This document shows positions 9,695-19,156 of a stretch of 64,000 nucleotides of DNA, in pieces (the first letter of the stretch is position 1; each line of letters starts with the position of its first letter). The position numbers and the translations under genes were made by a program. The stretch is from positions 2,294,001 through 2,358,000 of the forward strand of contig NZ_CP061008.1 in assembly GCF_014490035.1 (NCBI RefSeq). The letters are read 5' to 3'. The stretch is from Achromobacter xylosoxidans (lineage in GTDB: Bacteria; Pseudomonadota; Gammaproteobacteria; Burkholderiales; Burkholderiaceae_B). Under the pieces are notes generated by a model. It saw nothing but the letters and a program-made list of their open reading frames with translations. It did not search any database and was not told the DNA's origin.

Positions 9695-10399
9695 ATGAAC
9701 GTCCAGATTATCCGTGGCGCCGTCCGCATGGCGCTGCTGGGCACGGCCCTGTCCGGCCTGGCCGCTTGCGCCAGCGCACAATCCGAAGCGCCCCGGGCCA
9801 CGGTTAAACAGGTCGAGGACACGCAGGCGGCTGCCACGCCCGTGACTCCCCCCGCGCCGCCGCCAGCCGCGCGTCCCGCATCCACGCTGTCGGAGCTGCA
9901 AAGCCTGATCCAAAGCCGCCAGGTGTCGGAGCTGCGCACGGCCTACAACGGCACCTACGGCGCCAGCCTGCTGTTCAAGCCGGACGACCTGACCTATTAC
10001 GTCGCCTTGTTCCAGCAAAAGGACTTCTGGCGCGTGGTGAAGACCAAGTCGGACAAGCAGGCCGAAGCCACCTACCGCGCCTTCGTCGCCCAATCCGCCG
10101 AACTGGCCGAGGTGGACATCAAGCGCATCAAGATGCAGGCCGAGTACGCGCACGCCGAGAAGCTGCTGGCCAGCCGCAGCGCCGAACTGAGCACCCTGCA
10201 GGCCGATCGCGCGGTGCGCCTGCAGCAGGAAGAGCAGGTCGCTGCGCGCCAGGAGCAGTCGCGCCAGGAAGCCACGGCGCTGGCCGACCAGCAGAAGGAC
10301 GTGCGCCAGCAGCTGCGCGACCTGCAACGCCAGATCGACGCCTTGCAGGCGCAGCAGGCGCAAGTAGGGAACCCGGCGGCCCAGAACCGCGGCAAGTGA
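9695..10399 (+). CDS. DUF2968 family coiled-coil lipoprotein
   Basis: This is a predicted lipoprotein of 234 residues with unknown function. The signal peptide ends at LAAC with the lipidated Cys near residue 25. A Pro/Ala-rich spacer follows, then the DUF2968-like core (STLSELQSLIQSRQVSELR and YNGTYGASLLF) at about 65-100. The C-terminal half, residues 125-225, is a long Ala/Gln/Glu-rich coiled coil with heptad-like spacing. An AT-rich stretch around 9655-9690, including TATAGT, could hold its promoter. It is followed by a hairpin terminator, so it is probably monocistronic. Confidence 0.8.
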   Translation: MNVQIIRGAVRMALLGTALSGLAACASAQSEAPRATVKQVEDTQAAATPVTPPAPPPAARPASTLSELQSLIQSRQVSELRTAYNGTYGASLLFKPDDLTYYVALFQQKDFWRVVKTKSDKQAEATYRAFVAQSAELAEVDIKRIKMQAEYAHAEKLLASRSAELSTLQADRAVRLQQEEQVAARQEQSRQEATALADQQKDVRQQLRDLQRQIDALQAQQAQVGNPAAQNRGK

Positions 10400-10415
10400 C
10401 CTTCGGGCATGCGCA

Positions 10416-10439
10416 AAAGCGGGCCTGCGGGCCCGCTTT
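10416..10439 (+). terminator. Rho-independent terminator-like hairpin
   Basis: A perfect 10-bp stem (AAAGCGGGCC pairing with GGCCCGCTTT) closes on the loop TGCG 16 bp after the stop of the DUF2968 gene. The T-run is only three bases, so termination may be partial. Confidence 0.6.
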
Positions 10440-10537
10440 GTGCTGGCCGGCCGGGAATAGGTGTTGCGCTCGCAGGGGCTAAGCGCCTGTCGCCGGCGCT
10501 TTCTTGTATTCTGGGAGTTGCACCCCAAATAGACGCC

Positions 10538-10996
10538 ATGGCACTTAAAGTTTTCGACCTCCAGTGCGAACACAGCCACATTTTCGAGGGCTGGTTCGGT
10601 TCGCACGAAGACTATGACGCGCAACAGGCGCGTGGCCTCGTCACGTGCCCGGTTTGCGGTTCGGCCAGCATCACCAAGCGGCTGTCCGCGCCGCGCCTGA
10701 ACGTCGCCCATCTGCACGCGCCCGCCGCCCAGCCCCAGCTGCCGGCCAATGCCTCCGACGCGGAAAAAATGGCCGCATTGCAGGCGGTCGTCATGCGCCA
10801 GGTGCGCGCCTTGCTGCGCAACACCGAAAACGTCGGACCGCGCTTCGCCGAAGAGGCGCGCCGCATCCACGAAGGCGATGCCGACGACCGCCCGATCCGC
10901 GGCACGGCCACGCCGGAAGAACGCGAATCGCTGGCCGAGGATGGCATCGACGTCATGGCGGTGCCGGATTTCCTGGACGACGAGCGGCTGCAGTAA
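10538..10996 (+). CDS. DUF1178 family protein with a Cys pair
   Basis: This 152-residue cytosolic protein belongs to the DUF1178 family, whose function is unknown. The N-terminus (ALKVFDLQCEHSHIFEGWF) and the zinc-ribbon-like segment LVTCPVCGSASITKRLSAPR near residues 35-55 are characteristic; the CPVC pair plus the earlier QC could bind a metal. The C-terminal part (ERESLAEDGIDVMAVPDF) is also conserved in the family. I chose the ATG at 10538 because family homology begins exactly there, although the frame is open upstream. It converges on efp across a bidirectional terminator. Confidence 0.85.
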   Translation: MALKVFDLQCEHSHIFEGWFGSHEDYDAQQARGLVTCPVCGSASITKRLSAPRLNVAHLHAPAAQPQLPANASDAEKMAALQAVVMRQVRALLRNTENVGPRFAEEARRIHEGDADDRPIRGTATPEERESLAEDGIDVMAVPDFLDDERLQ

Positions 10997-11016
10997 CGCC
11001 AGCGCGCCGCGGCAAT

Positions 11017-11048
11017 AAAAAAAGCCAGACCCGAAGGTCTGGCTTTTT
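11017..11048. terminator. Bidirectional terminator between DUF1178 gene and efp
   Basis: An 11-bp perfect stem (AAAGCCAGACC with GGTCTGGCTTT) closes on the tetraloop CGAA. It is flanked by an A-run on the left and a T-run on the right, so it can stop transcription from both convergent genes. Confidence 0.9.
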
Positions 11049-11065
11049 CTTGCCTGCTTGCCGGA

Positions 11066-11626
11066 TCAGTTGTTGACGCGGCTGCGGTATTCGTTCGTGC
11101 GGGTGTCGATTTCGATCTTGTCGCCGATGGCGCAGAACAGCGGCACGTTCAGCTCGTAGCCGGTGTTGATCTTGGCGGGCTTGGTCACCTTGCCCGAGGT
11201 ATCGCCACGCACGGCGGGTTCGGTGTAGGTGATTTCGCGCACGAGGGTCGTGGGCAGTTCAACCGAAATGGCGCGGCCGTCGTAGAAGACCACTTCCACG
11301 GGCATCGCTTCTTCCAGGTAGTTCAGGGCGTCGCCCATGCTTTCGGCTTCGATTTCGTACTGGTTGTACTCTTCGTCCATGAAGACGTACATCGGGTCGC
11401 CGAAGTAGGAGTAGGTGCACTCCTTGCGGTCGAGCTGGACGACTTCGAACTTTTCGTCGGCCTTGTAGACCGATTCGCTGGCCGAGGCGGTCAACAGGTT
11501 CTTGAACTTCAGCTTCACAACAGCGGCGTTACGGCCGGACTTGTTGTATTCGGCCTTCTGGACCACGAGGGGATCCTTGCCGACCATGACCACGTTGCCG
11601 ACTCGCAATTCCTGAGCGGTTTTCAT
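11066..11626 (-). CDS. efp: Elongation factor P, arginine type
   Basis: EF-P binds the ribosome between the P and E sites and rescues stalling at consecutive prolines. The 186-residue length and all three OB-like domains are normal. The tip loop reads [11 protein letters not shown], placing Arg at position 32 where other bacteria have Lys; this is the type modified by arginine rhamnosylation. The gene for the modifying enzyme, earP, lies directly upstream on the same strand. The start is supported by GGAG upstream of the ATG. A hairpin with a T-run lies about 45 bases in front of the start codon. Confidence 0.97.
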   Translation of the reverse strand: MKTAQELRVGNVVMVGKDPLVVQKAEYNKSGRNAAVVKLKFKNLLTASASESVYKADEKFEVVQLDRKECTYSYFGDPMYVFMDEEYNQYEIEAESMGDALNYLEEAMPVEVVFYDGRAISVELPTTLVREITYTEPAVRGDTSGKVTKPAKINTGYELNVPLFCAIGDKIEIDTRTNEYRSRVNN

Positions 11627-11668
11627 CGATAAAACTCCGGGGGTGATGGGTGCACTCGCCGTGCTTGC

Positions 11669-11693
11669 AAAAAGCCGCCGCAGACAGCGGCTT
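11669..11693 (-). terminator. Hairpin plus T-run between earP and efp
   Basis: Read on the minus strand, a 7-bp stem (AAGCCGC pairing with GCGGCTT) with an 8-base loop is followed by TTTTT. It lies 69 bases after the earP stop and about 43 bases before the efp start. It may terminate earP transcripts, or attenuate efp if the efp promoter lies upstream of it. Confidence 0.55.
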
Positions 11694-11761
11694 CATGCAC
11701 ACCCCGGGAGGCGTCATAGTTGAGGCCCGACAAATACAGGGCGCTCGGAAAACTCTCTATT

Positions 11762-12874
11762 CTAACGTTTCTTGGCCAAGTCTGCGCAAAAATCAGCCAG
11801 ATTTTCGGCAAGATCCGGCAGCGCGGCCTGGCTGGCGTCCCAGGCCCGCGCGGCGGCGGCCCAGTCCGCCCAGGCGGCCGGCGCCAGGGCGGCGGACAGC
11901 GCCGCAGCGGTTGCGCCCGTTTCCGGGTGGTTCCAGGCCCGGATCAGCGCCTGGGCGGTTTCGGGGGCCGGATAGCGTGCCAGCCAGGCTTCCAGTTTCT
12001 CCAGGTGCACGTTTTCGTCCTGGGGATAGATCTGCCAGACCAGCGGGCGCGCGGCCCAGGCGGCGCGGACGAAGGAGTCCTCGCCCCGCACGAAATTCAG
12101 GTCGCAGCACCACAGCAGCCGGTCGAAATCGGGCTGCGCCACGAAGGGCAGGCGGGCCACCGACGGCGCGCCCGGCGCCGCGCAGGCGGCTTCCAGTCCG
12201 GGGGCTACGCCTTCGGGGGCAAGCAGCAGACTGGGGCGCGGGTCGGCCGCCAGGGCCCCGGCCAGCGCCGTGATCGGCGCAGTCGGATAGCAAAACAGGG
12301 ACACGGTGCGCGCACCGTCGCGGCGGCGCAACAGCAGATCCTGAGGCACGCCCAGCGACCGCAGGAAGGTTTCCTGGTCTTGCGGCGATGCCTGCAGGGC
12401 GTCGCGCTCGGCCGACAGGCCCGGCTCGCGCAGCAGCCCGCCGGTGGCCTGGGTGAAGCCGGGAAAGAAAAAGTGCTTGATCAGTCCGTCCGGCCGCTGC
12501 GAGGGCAGGCCATGGCAGCTTTCCACCCAGGATTCGGCGCTCAGGTATTCCAGGTTGATCCAGGCCGGATGCACGCGCCGCATGCTTTCCAGGAATGCCT
12601 CGGGTGGGTCGCAAGCGAATGCCTCGATCACCACGTCCCGCGCGGCCAGCGCCGGATCCGGCGATTCGGACCAACGCACGATGTCGATGCCCGCCAGTTG
12701 CTGGCGCGGGCTGTCCGTGGCAATCCCGGGCTGGATGCGGGCGAAGCTGGCCAGGTCGTCGACCCACAGGCGCACATCCCAGCCGCGGCCGTGCGCCAGC
12801 CGGCGCGCCAGGCGCCAGCAAACGCCAATGTCGCCATAGTTGTCGACGACCCGGCAGAAGATGTCCGCTTGCAT
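11762..12874 (-). CDS. earP: EF-P arginine rhamnosyltransferase EarP
   Basis: EarP transfers rhamnose from dTDP-rhamnose to Arg32 of EF-P. The 370-residue protein starts with the family signature RVVDNYGDIGVCWRLARRL, whose Asp residues at about 11 and 15 correspond to conserved catalytic-site aspartates. Further conserved parts are INLEYLSAESWVESCHGLPS and KHFFFPGF in the middle, and FVRGEDSFVRAAWAARPLVW with QIYPQDENVH in the nucleotide-sugar-binding C-terminal domain (formerly DUF2331). Its neighbour efp carries the matching Arg32, so the pair is functionally consistent. It lies immediately downstream of the DUF2863 gene on the same strand. Confidence 0.95.
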   Translation of the reverse strand: MQADIFCRVVDNYGDIGVCWRLARRLAHGRGWDVRLWVDDLASFARIQPGIATDSPRQQLAGIDIVRWSESPDPALAARDVVIEAFACDPPEAFLESMRRVHPAWINLEYLSAESWVESCHGLPSQRPDGLIKHFFFPGFTQATGGLLREPGLSAERDALQASPQDQETFLRSLGVPQDLLLRRRDGARTVSLFCYPTAPITALAGALAADPRPSLLLAPEGVAPGLEAACAAPGAPSVARLPFVAQPDFDRLLWCCDLNFVRGEDSFVRAAWAARPLVWQIYPQDENVHLEKLEAWLARYPAPETAQALIRAWNHPETGATAAALSAALAPAAWADWAAAARAWDASQAALPDLAENLADFCADLAKKR

Positions 12875-12880
12875 GGCGGC

Positions 12881-14083
12881 CTAGTGGAACTTGGCCGGCG
12901 AGGCCTCCGCGTCCTCGGGCAGTTCGGCATGCACCAATTCGCCCAGCGGATTCGGGAAGTAGGGCGCGCCGCAGTCTTCACAGTACTCGGGAGGCAGCAC
13001 GCCGGGGATGCGGCGCACTTCGGTGACGCCGTATTCCTTGAGCAGCGCGGCGATCTCGTCCACCACGTCGGGCTGGCCTTCGTCGGACGGCAGGTCTTCC
13101 TCACGCCCGTACAGCGGCCAGACGCAGCCGTAGTACACGTCGTTGCTGCTGCGCGCCGTGAAGCCGATGCGGTATTCGTCGATGCGGCTTTCGCCGCAGC
13201 CGGCCACTACCGCCCGCAACTGGGAGGCCTCCAGGCTGACCGCGCCTTCGAGCCAGCTGACCGCCGCTCGCAGGGACAAGGGGCGCACCCGCCGGTCGGC
13301 TTCGCGGTTGCTGACATAGTAGGCGTCGGGCAGCAGGGCTTCGAAACCGCAGCCCGGCAGCAGGTTGGCCAGGGTCGGTTGGGCCTGCGCCGCCCATTGT
13401 TCCTGGCAGGCGTCGCGGCTGGCGTCGGCTTCGCCCAGCTGTTCCTGCCAGCGGAAGATCGGCTCGCCTTCGGGTACCGCGACGGCCGCCACGATATAGC
13501 GCGTGTCGGCCAGCATGTTGGCCGTCTCGGTCTCGGTGTTCAAGGCGGGCTTGGCGGTTTCGGCGCCCAGCGCCTGGGTGCCCAGGCGCTGCAGCCATTG
13601 CCAGGTTTCGGAGAAGGTGCGGGGCATCTGGTCCACGCTGACCAACACCGGCATCAGCGAGCTGCGGGCCTTGCTGGACAGGACATGCCCATGCAGCTGC
13701 GCCAGCAGGGCCTGTTGCGCGCCGGCGGCGATCGGGCCGGTCGGAATGGCGTAGCGGGTCCAGGCGACGATGGGGGCCACGACCAGCAAAATGTCGTAGT
13801 GGACGCCATTTTTCTCGATCTTCATCGATTCGGACAGGGTTTCGGCCTGTTCGATCAGGATCTCGTATGCGCCCACGTCGTTCTGAGCGAGGTGGTCCAG
13901 GGCCGCTTCCAGGGGGGCGTCCTGCCCCGCCTTGAGCAGCTTTGGAATCGCTACGCCAAGCTGGTTCTCCCAGAACACGTCTTCGAGGCGGCTGCCCGAG
14001 CGGTTGAGCGCCTGGGCAAGCGCGACCAGTTTGGCGGCGTCACGGGTGAGGCGGGGAGCGGATTGGCTGCGGGATCGGGCCAT
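12881..14083 (-). CDS. DUF2863 family protein
   Basis: This is a 400-residue cytoplasmic protein that I recognise as DUF2863, a family largely confined to Burkholderiales and without known function. It has no signal peptide or membrane segment. The C-terminal region holds a Cys pair in YCEDCGAPYFPNPLGELVHA, reminiscent of half a zinc ribbon, and the middle contains VSWLEGAVSLEASQLRAVVA. I chose the ATG at 14083 (MARSRSQ); a TTG at 14113 in the same frame is less likely. It ends six bases before the earP start, so the two are probably co-transcribed. Confidence 0.7.
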   Translation of the reverse strand: MARSRSQSAPRLTRDAAKLVALAQALNRSGSRLEDVFWENQLGVAIPKLLKAGQDAPLEAALDHLAQNDVGAYEILIEQAETLSESMKIEKNGVHYDILLVVAPIVAWTRYAIPTGPIAAGAQQALLAQLHGHVLSSKARSSLMPVLVSVDQMPRTFSETWQWLQRLGTQALGAETAKPALNTETETANMLADTRYIVAAVAVPEGEPIFRWQEQLGEADASRDACQEQWAAQAQPTLANLLPGCGFEALLPDAYYVSNREADRRVRPLSLRAAVSWLEGAVSLEASQLRAVVAGCGESRIDEYRIGFTARSSNDVYYGCVWPLYGREEDLPSDEGQPDVVDEIAALLKEYGVTEVRRIPGVLPPEYCEDCGAPYFPNPLGELVHAELPEDAEASPAKFH

Positions 14084-14200
14084 AACTTCGGGGAGCGTCC
14101 AGTAAGTGTGCAACTGTGTAGTTTAACGCCCGGCGCGGACGGCGGCGCGCAGCCCCCGTGAGGCGCGCCAGCCATGGCGGTACAAATGTATTGATGCCAA

Positions 14201-14242
14201 ATCAGCAACAGATAATGCCAATCAAGGTGGTTTATTGCTGAT
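14201..14242. promoter_or_regulatory. Inverted repeat upstream of the dioxygenase gene
   Basis: The half-sites ATCAGCAA (14201-14208) and TTGCTGAT (14235-14242) are perfect inverted copies separated by 26 bases, in an AT-richer gap about 50 bp before the dioxygenase start. This could be an operator or a weak stem; there is no further support. Confidence 0.3.
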
Positions 14243-14292
14243 AGGAACCGGCGGAAAATACCCTCATCTACTCAATATCAGGAGGCGCCGCC

Positions 14293-15069
14293 ATGCGTTG
14301 GCCTACGCTTTTCGTATCCCATGGATCCCCCATGCTCGCCGTCGAGCCTGGACAGACCGGCCCGGCGCTTGCCGCCTGGAGCGCCGCGCAGGGCCGCAAG
14401 CCCAAGGGCATCCTGGTCGTGTCGCCGCACTGGATGGGCGAGGGTCTGGCGCTGTCCACCCGCGACCGCCAGGTGGCCTGGCACGATTTCGGCGGTTTTC
14501 CGCCGGAACTCTATCAATTGCAGTACGCGGCCCCCGGCTCGCCGGAACTGGCGGCGCGGGTGCAAACCCTGCTGGCCGAATCGGGCATCGCGGCCGACCT
14601 GGATCCGCGTCGCCCGCTGGACCATGGCGCCTGGGTGCCGCTGCGCTACCTCTATCCGGACGCGGACGTGCCAGTGGTGCAGCTGTCGCTGGACATGGGG
14701 CGGGATGCGGCTGGCCAGCTGGAGCTGGGCCGCGCGCTGGCCCGGCTGCGGGACGAGGACATCCTGGTCATCGGTTCGGGTTCGCTGACGCACAACCTGC
14801 GCCACGTGCGCATGCCGCAGGACGCGCCCGCGCTGCCCTACGTGCCGGCCTTCCAGCAGTGGTACGCGGACAAGCTGGGCGGCCATGACTTGCCGGCGCT
14901 GCTGGACTGGCAGGCGCTGGCGCCAGGCGCGTCGCAGGCTCATCCGCACGACGACCACCTGATGCCCCTGTACGTGGCGCTGGGAGCGGGCGGAACCGGT
15001 TTTCAGCGCCTGACCGATGAAATCTCGTACGGCGCGCTGGCAATGGACGCCTACGAGTTCGCGGACTGA
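14293..15069 (+). CDS. DODA-type extradiol aromatic ring-opening dioxygenase
   Basis: The protein (258 residues) belongs to the LigB-like class III extradiol dioxygenases related to plant 4,5-DOPA dioxygenase and E. coli YgiD. These enzymes use a mononuclear metal to open catechol rings. Conserved parts are SHGSPM near residue 9, ILVVSPHWMG near 42, the central LDHGAWVPLRYLYP, and the segment GSGSLTHNLRHV near 163 whose His residues are expected ligands or catalytic groups. A strong ribosome binding site (AGGAGG) precedes the ATG. It stands alone between a divergent gene and a convergent terminator, so the physiological substrate cannot be told. Confidence 0.88.
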   Translation: MRWPTLFVSHGSPMLAVEPGQTGPALAAWSAAQGRKPKGILVVSPHWMGEGLALSTRDRQVAWHDFGGFPPELYQLQYAAPGSPELAARVQTLLAESGIAADLDPRRPLDHGAWVPLRYLYPDADVPVVQLSLDMGRDAAGQLELGRALARLRDEDILVIGSGSLTHNLRHVRMPQDAPALPYVPAFQQWYADKLGGHDLPALLDWQALAPGASQAHPHDDHLMPLYVALGAGGTGFQRLTDEISYGALAMDAYEFAD

Positions 15070-15091
15070 TTCGAAGCGCGGCCGCAATGAA

Positions 15092-15125
15092 AATGGCCCG
15101 GGAACCTCGCGGTTCCCGGGCCATT
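15092..15125. terminator. Hairpin between dioxygenase gene and acnA
   Basis: A 15-bp perfect stem (AATGGCCCGGGAACC with its complement) closes on TCGC between two convergent genes. The flanking A- and T-runs are short, but stem strength and position make a bidirectional terminator likely. Confidence 0.7.
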
Positions 15126-15143
15126 GCCTTGCCGGTCAGGCGA

Positions 15144-17849
15144 TCAGGCAGCCAGCAGCTGGCGCAGCACAAAAGGCAGGATGCCGCCGTGCTGGTAGTA
15201 GTCCACCTCGATCGGGGTGTCGATGCGCAGCAGCACCGTCACGTCCTGCTTCGAACCGTCCTTGCGGGTGATCGTCAGCGTCACGTCCTGCATCGGCTTG
15301 ATGCCGTTTTCCAGGCCGGAAATGTCGTAGGTTTCCTCGCCGGTGATGCCCAGCGACTGCACGCTGTCCGAGCCCTTGAACTGCAGGGGCAGCACGCCCA
15401 TGCCGACCAGGTTGCTGCGGTGGATGCGTTCGAAGCTGCGGGTGATCACGGCCTTCACGCCCAGCAGCTGGGTGCCCTTGGCCGCCCAGTCGCGTGACGA
15501 GCCGGTGCCGTACTCTTCGCCGCCGAACACCACGGTGGGGGTGCCCGCGCCAACGTACTTCATGGCCGCGTCATAGATGGACATCTGTTCGCCGGTGGGC
15601 TGGAACAGGGTGTCGCCGCCCTCGAAGCGGCTGCCGTCCGGCAGCGCCGGAATCATGAGGTTCTTGATGCGCACGTTGGCGAAGGTGCCGCGCATCATGA
15701 TCTCGTGGTTGCCGCGGCGCGAGCCATAGCTGTTGAAGTCGGCCTTCATGACGCCGTTTTCCTTCAGCCACTTGCCTGCGGGCGAGGTTTCCTTGATGGA
15801 GCCGGCCGGCGAGATGTGGTCGGTCGTGACCGAGTCGCCGAACACGCCCAGCGCACGGGCGTTCTTGACCGTCGGCATCGCGCCCGGCGTCATGCCGAAG
15901 CCGTCAAAGAAGGGCGGTTCGGCGATGTAGGTGGAATCAGGCCAGTTGTAGGTGTCGCCGGTAACGCCCTTGATGTTCTCCCAGAGCTTGCCCGGGTTGC
16001 TCTTGACCTGGCCGTAGTTGGCCTCGAACGCCTTGGGATCCAGGGCGTACTTCAGCAGCGATTCGATTTCCTCGGTGGTCGGCCAGATGTCCCCCAGCCA
16101 CACGTCGCCGTTCTTGCCGCGGCCCACGGGCTCGGTCATCAGGTCGCGCGTGACCGTGCCGGCCAGGGCGTAGGCCACGACCAGCGGGGGCGAGGCCAGG
16201 AAGTTGGCCTTGATGTTCGGGTGGATGCGGGCCTCGAAGTTGCGGTTGCCCGAGAGCACGGCCGAGCAGATCAGGTCGTTGCCGGTGATGGCCTCGTTCA
16301 GGTCCGGGGTCAGGTCGCCGGCGTTGCCGATGCAGGTCGTGCAGCCGTAGGCGGCCACGTCGAAGCCCAGCTTTTCCAGGTAGGGCAAGAGGCCCGTCTT
16401 GGTCAGGTATTCGGTGACCACGCGCGATCCCGGGGCCAGCGAAGTCTTGATGTGCTTGGGCACGGTCATGCCGGCTTCCACCGCCTTCTTGGCCAGCAGG
16501 CCGGCCGCCAGCAGCACGCTGGGGTTGGAGGTGTTGGTGCAGGACGTGATGGCGGCAATCAGGACGTCGCCGTTCTTGACCTTGGTGCCGGCGCTGGTGG
16601 TGAAGGTCTGCTCCAGCTTTTCGGCCGGCTGATTGAAGCCGTTTTCAGCGACCGGCTTGGAGTACAGGTCGATGAAGGTGTTCTTGACGTTGCCGATCTC
16701 GATGCGGTCTTGCGGGCGCTTCGGACCTGCCAGCGACGGCGCGACGGTGGACAGGTCCAGCGTCAGCAGCTTGGTGAAATTGATGTCCTTCGCCTTGGGC
16801 ACGCCGAACATCTTCTGGGCCTTGAAGTAGGCCTCGAAGGCGGCGATTTCGTCTTCCGTGCGGCCGGTGCCGCGGAAGTAGTCGATGGTGCGCTCGTCGA
16901 CCGGGAAGAAGCCCATGGTGGCGCCGTACTCCGGCGCCATGTTGCCGATGGTGGCGCGTTCGGCCACGGACAGGCTGGCGGTGCCTTCGCCGCAGAATTC
17001 GACGAACTTGCCCACCACCTTCTCGCGGCGCAGCATTTCAGTGATGGTCAGCACCAGGTCGGTGGCCGTGACGCCGCCGCGCAGCTTGCCCTTGAGTTCC
17101 ACGCCGACCACGTCGGGGGTCAGGAAGTACACGGGCTGGCCCAGCATGCCGGCCTCGGCTTCGATGCCGCCCACGCCCCAGCCCACCACGCCGATGCCGT
17201 TGATCATGGTGGTGTGGCTGTCGGTGCCCACCAGGGAATCCGGGTAGTAGACGTTGTTCTTCTTGTCCAGGTGCACGCCGCGCGCCAGGTATTCCAGGTT
17301 GACCTGGTGGACGATGCCGAAGCCCGGAGGCACGACGCCAAAGGTGTCGAACGCCTGCATGCCCCACTTCATGAACTGGTAGCGCTCTTGATTGCGCTTG
17401 AATTCCAGCTTCATGTTCAGGTCCAGCGCATTCTTGGTGCCGAAGTAGTCGATCATGACCGAGTGGTCCACCACCAGGTCCACCGGCACCAGCGGCTCGA
17501 TGCTCTTGGGGCTCTTGCCCATCTTGTCGGCCACGGAACGCATGGCCGCGATGTCGGCCAGCAGCGGCACGCCGGTGAAGTCCTGCAGCACCACGCGGGC
17601 CACCACGAACGGAATTTCGTCTTCGCGGCGGGCATTGGCCTGCCAGTTGGCCAACTGCTTGACGTGCTCTTCGGTGACCTTCTTGCCGTCGCAGTTGCGC
17701 AGCACGGATTCCAGCACGATGCGGATCGAAACCGGGAGCCGCTGCACGTCGATGCCGAGGGACTTGCCCAGCGCCGGCAGCGAATAGTACTGACAGGATT
17801 TATTGCCGATCTTGAAATTCTTGAGGGTGTCTAGGGTGTTGTGCGGCAT
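15144..17849 (-). CDS. acnA: Aconitate hydratase A
   Basis: AcnA isomerises citrate to isocitrate with a 4Fe-4S cluster and belongs to the IRP1-like aconitases. The 901-residue length fits (E. coli AcnA is 891). Cluster and active-site segments are visible: [44 protein letters not shown] and the swivel-domain motif [18 protein letters not shown] placed the start at [12 protein letters not shown]; 19 codons further upstream are open but unlike the family. The gene stands alone between the dioxygenase and a LysR regulator. An AT-rich palindromic element 95 bp upstream is identical to one upstream of acnB. Confidence 0.97.
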   Translation of the reverse strand: MPHNTLDTLKNFKIGNKSCQYYSLPALGKSLGIDVQRLPVSIRIVLESVLRNCDGKKVTEEHVKQLANWQANARREDEIPFVVARVVLQDFTGVPLLADIAAMRSVADKMGKSPKSIEPLVPVDLVVDHSVMIDYFGTKNALDLNMKLEFKRNQERYQFMKWGMQAFDTFGVVPPGFGIVHQVNLEYLARGVHLDKKNNVYYPDSLVGTDSHTTMINGIGVVGWGVGGIEAEAGMLGQPVYFLTPDVVGVELKGKLRGGVTATDLVLTITEMLRREKVVGKFVEFCGEGTASLSVAERATIGNMAPEYGATMGFFPVDERTIDYFRGTGRTEDEIAAFEAYFKAQKMFGVPKAKDINFTKLLTLDLSTVAPSLAGPKRPQDRIEIGNVKNTFIDLYSKPVAENGFNQPAEKLEQTFTTSAGTKVKNGDVLIAAITSCTNTSNPSVLLAAGLLAKKAVEAGMTVPKHIKTSLAPGSRVVTEYLTKTGLLPYLEKLGFDVAAYGCTTCIGNAGDLTPDLNEAITGNDLICSAVLSGNRNFEARIHPNIKANFLASPPLVVAYALAGTVTRDLMTEPVGRGKNGDVWLGDIWPTTEEIESLLKYALDPKAFEANYGQVKSNPGKLWENIKGVTGDTYNWPDSTYIAEPPFFDGFGMTPGAMPTVKNARALGVFGDSVTTDHISPAGSIKETSPAGKWLKENGVMKADFNSYGSRRGNHEIMMRGTFANVRIKNLMIPALPDGSRFEGGDTLFQPTGEQMSIYDAAMKYVGAGTPTVVFGGEEYGTGSSRDWAAKGTQLLGVKAVITRSFERIHRSNLVGMGVLPLQFKGSDSVQSLGITGEETYDISGLENGIKPMQDVTLTITRKDGSKQDVTVLLRIDTPIEVDYYQHGGILPFVLRQLLAA

Positions 17850-17943
17850 GATGGACTCCGTGGTTTTGCCCGGTTGAAGCCGGCATTTTCTGGCGTTTTT
17901 GCGCATTTGTCATTCTATGTGAGACTGATGCCTGCGCGGCCGT

Positions 17944-17969
17944 ATGTCTTATATCTTATATAAGACTTG
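17944..17969. promoter_or_regulatory. AT-rich palindromic element upstream of acnA (identical at acnB)
   Basis: This 26-bp element contains the perfect 12-bp palindrome TCTTATATAAGA (17954-17965) plus a third overlapping half-site GTCTTATA. The whole 26 bp recurs without mismatch at 37191-37216 before acnB, in the same orientation to its gene. It lies 95 bp before the acnA start codon. I infer an operator for a TCA-cycle regulator, possibly of the GntR family that sits by sdh/gltA in many Burkholderiales; the regulator is not in this window. Confidence 0.75.
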
Positions 17970-18117
17970 AGCGAACCGCCAAAGTTCCCCTACTGCAATC
18001 AGGGGCGGGCGGTCGTTGGCCCAAACCGATACTCTGGCCGAGGCGTGCGCGGGTCGCAAGCCTCTTTTATCAAGAAAGTCCTACGCGCATGTTGCGGCCC
18101 AGCGAGGCGACGCGGGT

Positions 18118-19047
18118 CTACGCAAGAAAATCGCGCAGCAGCACGGTCAGTTCGGTACGCAGGAAATCGACCACCGCGCGCTGTGCGGTCGAGGGGTAGG
18201 GGTTGGGCGTGGTCAGGATGAACAGCTTGTCGCCTGGCCCCATGGCCTGGTAGGCCGGCAGCACCGGCGTCAGTCGTCCCGCGGCAAGATCCTCGTGCAC
18301 CACGTAGGCCGGCAGCAGCGCCACGCCCGCGCCGGCGCGGGCGGCTTGCGCCAGGAACGGGAAATACTCCGATTGCAGCCGCGGCGCGAGCTTGGCCTCA
18401 TGCAGCTGGTCCTTGCGGCGCAGCCGCAGCGTGACCTGGGGCCTGGGGTCGGGCGGACCCAGGAAGTGCAGGCGGCCGAGGTCGCGCGGATGGGCGGGCG
18501 GGCCGAACTGCTGCAGATAGGAAGGCGCCGCGCACAGCACCCATTTCACGTCGCCCAGCGCGCGCGCCACGTAATCCTGCGGGGGCGTCGTCATCACCCG
18601 CAGCGCCACGTCGATTTCCGACGAAATCAGGTCGCTCACCCGGTTCGAGAACAGCACGCGCAGCGTCAGCGCAGGATGGCGCAAGGCGAAGCTCACCAGC
18701 AGCGGGCGCAATTGGTCCAGCTCTCCCAGGCCGGTGGGAATGCTCAGCCGGACGTGGCCCGCAGGCTCGGTGCCGAGCTTTTGCAGCGCATGGCGGGCGG
18801 ATTCGACCTCGCGCGCCATGCGCGCACCGTGCTCGTACAGCACCGAGCCTTGCTGCGTCAGCTCCAGCCGCCGGGTGCTGCGGCGGATGAGCTGGGCGCC
18901 GAAGGCGCGTTCCAGCTTCTGCAGGTTGCGGCTTACATGCGACCGGGTCACGCCGTGGCGCACCGCCGCCTCGCTCAGCGTGCCGGCATCGACGATGGTC
19001 ACGAACAGCTGTATCAGGTTGAGGTCCAGCGCGGGCAGGGCGGGCAT
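18118..19047 (-). CDS. LysR-type transcriptional regulator
   Basis: The 309-residue protein has the LysR layout: an N-terminal winged helix-turn-helix (LDLNLIQLFVTIVDAGTLSE and VTRSHVSRNLQKLERAFGA, residues about 8-65) and a C-terminal periplasmic-binding-like effector domain from about 90. Within the effector domain, GAGVALLPAYVVHEDLAAGR is the usual conserved segment. It is divergently transcribed from the SDR/acyl-CoA synthetase/Bug operon, so it probably controls that operon. A dyad in the 109-bp shared promoter is a candidate site. The inducer is unknown. Confidence 0.92.
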   Translation of the reverse strand: MPALPALDLNLIQLFVTIVDAGTLSEAAVRHGVTRSHVSRNLQKLERAFGAQLIRRSTRRLELTQQGSVLYEHGARMAREVESARHALQKLGTEPAGHVRLSIPTGLGELDQLRPLLVSFALRHPALTLRVLFSNRVSDLISSEIDVALRVMTTPPQDYVARALGDVKWVLCAAPSYLQQFGPPAHPRDLGRLHFLGPPDPRPQVTLRLRRKDQLHEAKLAPRLQSEYFPFLAQAARAGAGVALLPAYVVHEDLAAGRLTPVLPAYQAMGPGDKLFILTTPNPYPSTAQRAVVDFLRTELTVLLRDFLA

Positions 19048-19064
19048 GCGCGGTCCTATTGTTG

Positions 19065-19082
19065 ACTGTGAGGAAACATAGT
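19065..19082. promoter_or_regulatory. Dyad in the LysR/SDR divergent promoter
   Basis: ACTGTG and CATAGT form a near-perfect dyad (one mismatch) around AGGAAA, 18 bp after the LysR start codon position and 74 bp before the SDR start. Size and position suit a LysR-type binding site, but a single copy is weak evidence. Confidence 0.35.
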
Positions 19083-19156
19083 TTACGCAAGCTGCGGGAT
19101 TGTCGCGGCGTGGCGGCGGTTGATATTCTGGCCTCCATCACCAAGGAGACCAGGCC

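Noticed and set aside
15705..17834. Long plus-strand open frame opposite acnA
   Set aside because: Low-complexity composition (Gly, His, Asp, Val, Arg) with no motifs; acnA on the other strand is unambiguous.
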